NCBI RefSeq assembly: GCF_041052385.1
Contig: NZ_CP163439.1
Location: forward strand, 1,116,001-1,180,000
Source: Streptomyces sp. R28
Lineage (GTDB): Bacteria; Actinomycetota; Actinomycetes; Streptomycetales; Streptomycetaceae
DNA length: 64,000 nt
Direction: 5' to 3'
Shown here: positions 62,022 to 64,000 of the stretch, piece by piece
How the letters are laid out: every line of letters starts with the position of its first letter
Position numbering within the stretch: position 1 is the first letter of the stretch
The notes under the pieces: model-generated
Told to the model about the DNA's origin: nothing
Seen by the model: the letters and a program-made list of their open reading frames with translations, nothing else
Databases searched by the model: none
Made by a program: the position numbers and the translations under genes

Positions 62022-62795
62022 CTAGCCGGCGACGCTCTCGACCGACCGCTGGGCCGACGCGGATGCCTCGCGCTCCCTCGTGGTGGGCGACAGCGCGACG
62101 AAGGCCGAGGTCAGGAACAGATAGGACCCGAGGCCGACGGCGAGGGGGAAGATGAACTGCATCGCCGTGGCCCCGGGCAGGACGTCGCCGGAGGGCGTGA
62201 CGTCCACGCCGACGGCGAACATCCCGGTGTAGTGCATGCTGCTGACCGCCGCGCCCATGATCAGGGAGGCGATGGTGACGGCGACGGGCGACTTGATGTT
62301 GAGCGCCGCCCACAGGGCCGCCGTCGCCGCGACGACCGCGATCAGGACGGAGAGTCCGACGAGGACGGGGTCGTAGGTGACGTCGCCGTGGAGTCGTACG
62401 GCGGCCATGCCCAGGTAGTGCATGCTCGCGACGCCGAGTCCGGTGGTGAGCCCGCCGAGGAGGAGAGCGCGGGTGCGGTCGCGGCTGTAGCCCACGGCGA
62501 AGACGCCGGCGCAGACGACGACCATGGCGACGAGGAGGCTCACGATGGTGAGCGGCACGTCGTAGCGGATGTCGGTGCCGCTGACGCTGAAGCCCAGCAT
62601 GGCCACGAAGTGCATGGTCCAGATGCCGGTGCCGATCGCCGAGGCCGCGGTGACGAGCCAGTTGCGGCGCGACCGGCCTGTGGCGCCGAGCGCGCGAACG
62701 GTGCAGCGCAGGCCGAGCGCGGCGCCTATGCCGGCCATCACGTACGACAGCACGGGTGTCAGCCAACCCAGGGCGGCGTGGTCCAGGTGTCCCAT
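62022..62795 (-). CDS. MHYT-domain membrane sensor
   Basis: A membrane protein of 257 residues with seven helices and three MH[FY]xx[ML] motifs at helix ends: MHFVAML, MHYLGMA and MHYTGMF, the full MHYT domain. These Met/His motifs are thought to bind copper and sense oxygen, CO or NO. No GGDEF, EAL or kinase domain is attached, so it must signal through a partner. It lies 66 bases upstream of cvnA on the same strand and could be co-transcribed with the conservon. Confidence 0.9.
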   Translation of the reverse strand: MGHLDHAALGWLTPVLSYVMAGIGAALGLRCTVRALGATGRSRRNWLVTAASAIGTGIWTMHFVAMLGFSVSGTDIRYDVPLTIVSLLVAMVVVCAGVFAVGYSRDRTRALLLGGLTTGLGVASMHYLGMAAVRLHGDVTYDPVLVGLSVLIAVVAATAALWAALNIKSPVAVTIASLIMGAAVSSMHYTGMFAVGVDVTPSGDVLPGATAMQFIFPLAVGLGSYLFLTSAFVALSPTTREREASASAQRSVESVAG

Positions 62796-62937
62796 GGACC
62801 CGGGACGCTAGGGGGGCACGGGCGCACGAAGGGGGCGCATTTCGAAAGCTGTTGGAATATGACGCACAGATGCACCGGAACGATCGCGTCACGCTCGAAC
62901 GTGTGCACAGCGGCGTCATCCCTGCCGGTGAGGGATC

Positions 62938-63546
62938 ATGCGGAACATGAGCGACGACCACACGCATGTGCAGGAGTTCTTCACGGCCCGCGCCGCCGAC
63001 TGGGACAGTCGGTTCCCCGACGACGGTCCCGCCTACGCGGCCGCGGTCGCCGAGCTCGGGCTGCGCGAGGGGAGCCGGGTGCTCGACGCGGGCTGCGGCA
63101 CCGGGCGGGCCCTGCCGCCCCTGCGTGCCGCCGTGGGGCCTTCGGGAGTGGTTCTGGGGGCCGATCTGACCCCGGCCATGCTGGAGGCCGCCGTACGGGC
63201 CGGACGCGACGCCGACGGGCAGTTGCTGCTCGCCGACGTGGCCGCGCTGCCGTTGCGGTCGGAGTCCCTCGACGCCGTGTTCGGGGCCGGCCTCATCGCA
63301 CACCTGCCCCATCCGGCGACGAACCTGCGGGAGTTGGCCCGTGTGGTACGCCGTGGCGGCATGCTCGCACTGTTCCACCCGATCGGCAGGGCGGCACTCG
63401 CGGCACGCCAGGGCCGCCAAATCACCCCCGGCGACCTGCGAGCCGAGCCCAACCTCCGGCCGCTGCTGGCCGGTTCCGGATGGCGCATGACGTCGTACGT
63501 CGACGAGGACGACCGCTTCCTGGCGCTGGCCGTACGCGAGGCCTGA
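62938..63546 (+). CDS. Class I SAM-dependent methyltransferase
   Basis: A methyltransferase of about 202 residues. SAM motif VLDAGCGTGRALPPL, followed by GADLTPAMLEAAV and the substrate-side LPLRSESLDAVFGAGLIAHLPHP. Related to UbiE/demethylmenaquinone methyltransferases, but substrate is unknown. ATG 62938 has GAGGG upstream; ATG 62947 is also possible. It diverges from the MHYT gene and converges with the hydrolase gene at the window edge. Confidence 0.85.
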   Translation: MRNMSDDHTHVQEFFTARAADWDSRFPDDGPAYAAAVAELGLREGSRVLDAGCGTGRALPPLRAAVGPSGVVLGADLTPAMLEAAVRAGRDADGQLLLADVAALPLRSESLDAVFGAGLIAHLPHPATNLRELARVVRRGGMLALFHPIGRAALAARQGRQITPGDLRAEPNLRPLLAGSGWRMTSYVDEDDRFLALAVREA

Positions 63547-63550
63547 TGCC

Positions 63551-64000
63551 TCACCCCCGCCCGGCGACGGCCGCCACGAAGGCGTCGGGGCTGTCGAACA
63601 TGACGTTGTGGCCGGCGCCGGGCACGGTCACCACGCGCACGCCCGCGGCCTCCAGTGCTTGCCTGCCGGGGAGTTCACCGCTGAGCTCGCCCTGAAGGAA
63701 CACGCGGTCGATGGTCAGCCCCTCGAGGATGTCGCGCATGACCGGCTCGGAGCCTCGCCTCAGCCCCACGGCGCTGCGGTACAGGGCGCGCGGATCGGCC
63801 AACCGCATGGTCGCCGCCCACAACGGTCCGACCGCCTCCAGCACGCGCGCGTGCGCGCCGCCGACGAACTCCTCCTCCTCGTAGGCCGTGATCCACGCGC
63901 TCCCGGGACCGGGCGGAGGCGAGGCGTCGAGGTTGGCCTCGGTGAGGACCAGCCGGGAGACGAGGTCGGGCCGACGATGGGCGAGCACGATGGCGACGGA
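63551..64000 (-). CDS. Alpha/beta hydrolase, partial (runs off the window)
   Basis: The C-terminal part of an alpha/beta-hydrolase-fold protein. At the window edge the frame reads SVAIVLAHRRPDLVSRLVLTEANL, the helix after the nucleophile elbow, and the catalytic His lies in VPGAGHNVMFDSP. A stop at 63551 ends the protein; the N-terminus and the nucleophile serine lie beyond base 64000. Substrate cannot be told. Confidence 0.85.
   Translation of the reverse strand, partial: SVAIVLAHRRPDLVSRLVLTEANLDASPPPGPGSAWITAYEEEEFVGGAHARVLEAVGPLWAATMRLADPRALYRSAVGLRRGSEPVMRDILEGLTIDRVFLQGELSGELPGRQALEAAGVRVVTVPGAGHNVMFDSPDAFVAAVAGRG

Noticed and set aside
59628..63695. A 1355-codon open frame on the plus strand
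   Set aside because: Antisense shadow of the cvnA and MHYT genes; no domain or ribosome binding site.

Overview
The window is high-GC actinobacterial DNA, almost certainly from a Streptomyces chromosome. Supporting signs are: strong GC bias at third codon positions; GTG/TTG starts behind AGGAGG-type ribosome binding sites; many ATGA start/stop overlaps; and family markers such as a conservon (cvnABCD), an rppA type III polyketide synthase operon, DUF5709 and DUF6397-type proteins, F420-dependent oxidoreductase-like genes and a short cysteine leader peptide before sulfonate genes. No rRNA, tRNA, CRISPR array, phage or transposase gene was seen.

Layout. 0.1-4.1 kb: an ankyrin-repeat protein, then a cobalamin riboswitch driving a BtuCDF-like ABC importer (+ strand). 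4.1-19.8 kb: about 15 consecutive genes, all on the minus strand. The downstream end is a compact isonitrile gene set (MFS exporter, glutamine-dependent asparagine synthetase, cytochrome P450, PvcA/IsnA/Dit1-type isonitrile synthase). It is preceded by a second FecCD-type ABC importer with a small Cys-rich protein and an ECF sigma factor, and further upstream by copper genes (Met/His-rich membrane protein, PCuAC-like chaperone, CopA-type P-ATPase, small Met/His-tailed membrane protein, YcnI/DUF1775 protein). 19.8-24 kb: two paralogous small proteins around a GAF/SpoIIE-type phosphatase, plus small orphan genes. 24-27 kb: a translationally coupled rppA-cupin-P450 operon of the tetrahydroxynaphthalene/flaviolin type. 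27.4-32.6 kb: phosphoglucomutase, methyltransferase, DEAD-box helicase, cold-shock protein and YjbQ protein. 32.7-38 kb: leader peptide, sulfonate importer ssuCBA, monooxygenase ssuD and a flavoprotein monooxygenase. 38-50 kb: MltG-like lytic transglycosylase, ABC exporter/MarR pair, dicarboxylate symporter, PNGase A-like secreted protein, L,D-transpeptidase and a heterodimeric ABC exporter. 50-56.7 kb: DUF5709 protein, zinc-free ribosomal protein L31, membrane hydrolase, Ski2-like helicase, TesB thioesterase, DUF6397-like protein. 56.8-64 kb: conservon cvnABCD plus an extra roadblock protein, an MHYT sensor, a methyltransferase and a partial alpha/beta hydrolase running off the right edge.

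The most interesting region is 4-19 kb. An isonitrile synthase, a carboxylate-amidating enzyme and a coupling-type P450 are what a hazimycin-like dimeric tyrosine-isonitrile carboxamide would need. Their position beside a metal-chelate-type ABC importer, a Cys-rich mini-protein and copper-trafficking genes suggests an isonitrile chalkophore (copper-binding metallophore) with its own import and copper homeostasis. That reading is inference. The MFS gene in this set is frameshifted at a 40-bp palindromic repeat of a type scattered in Streptomyces genomes. The sequence alone cannot say whether this is decay, recoding or a sequencing error in a run of seven C.
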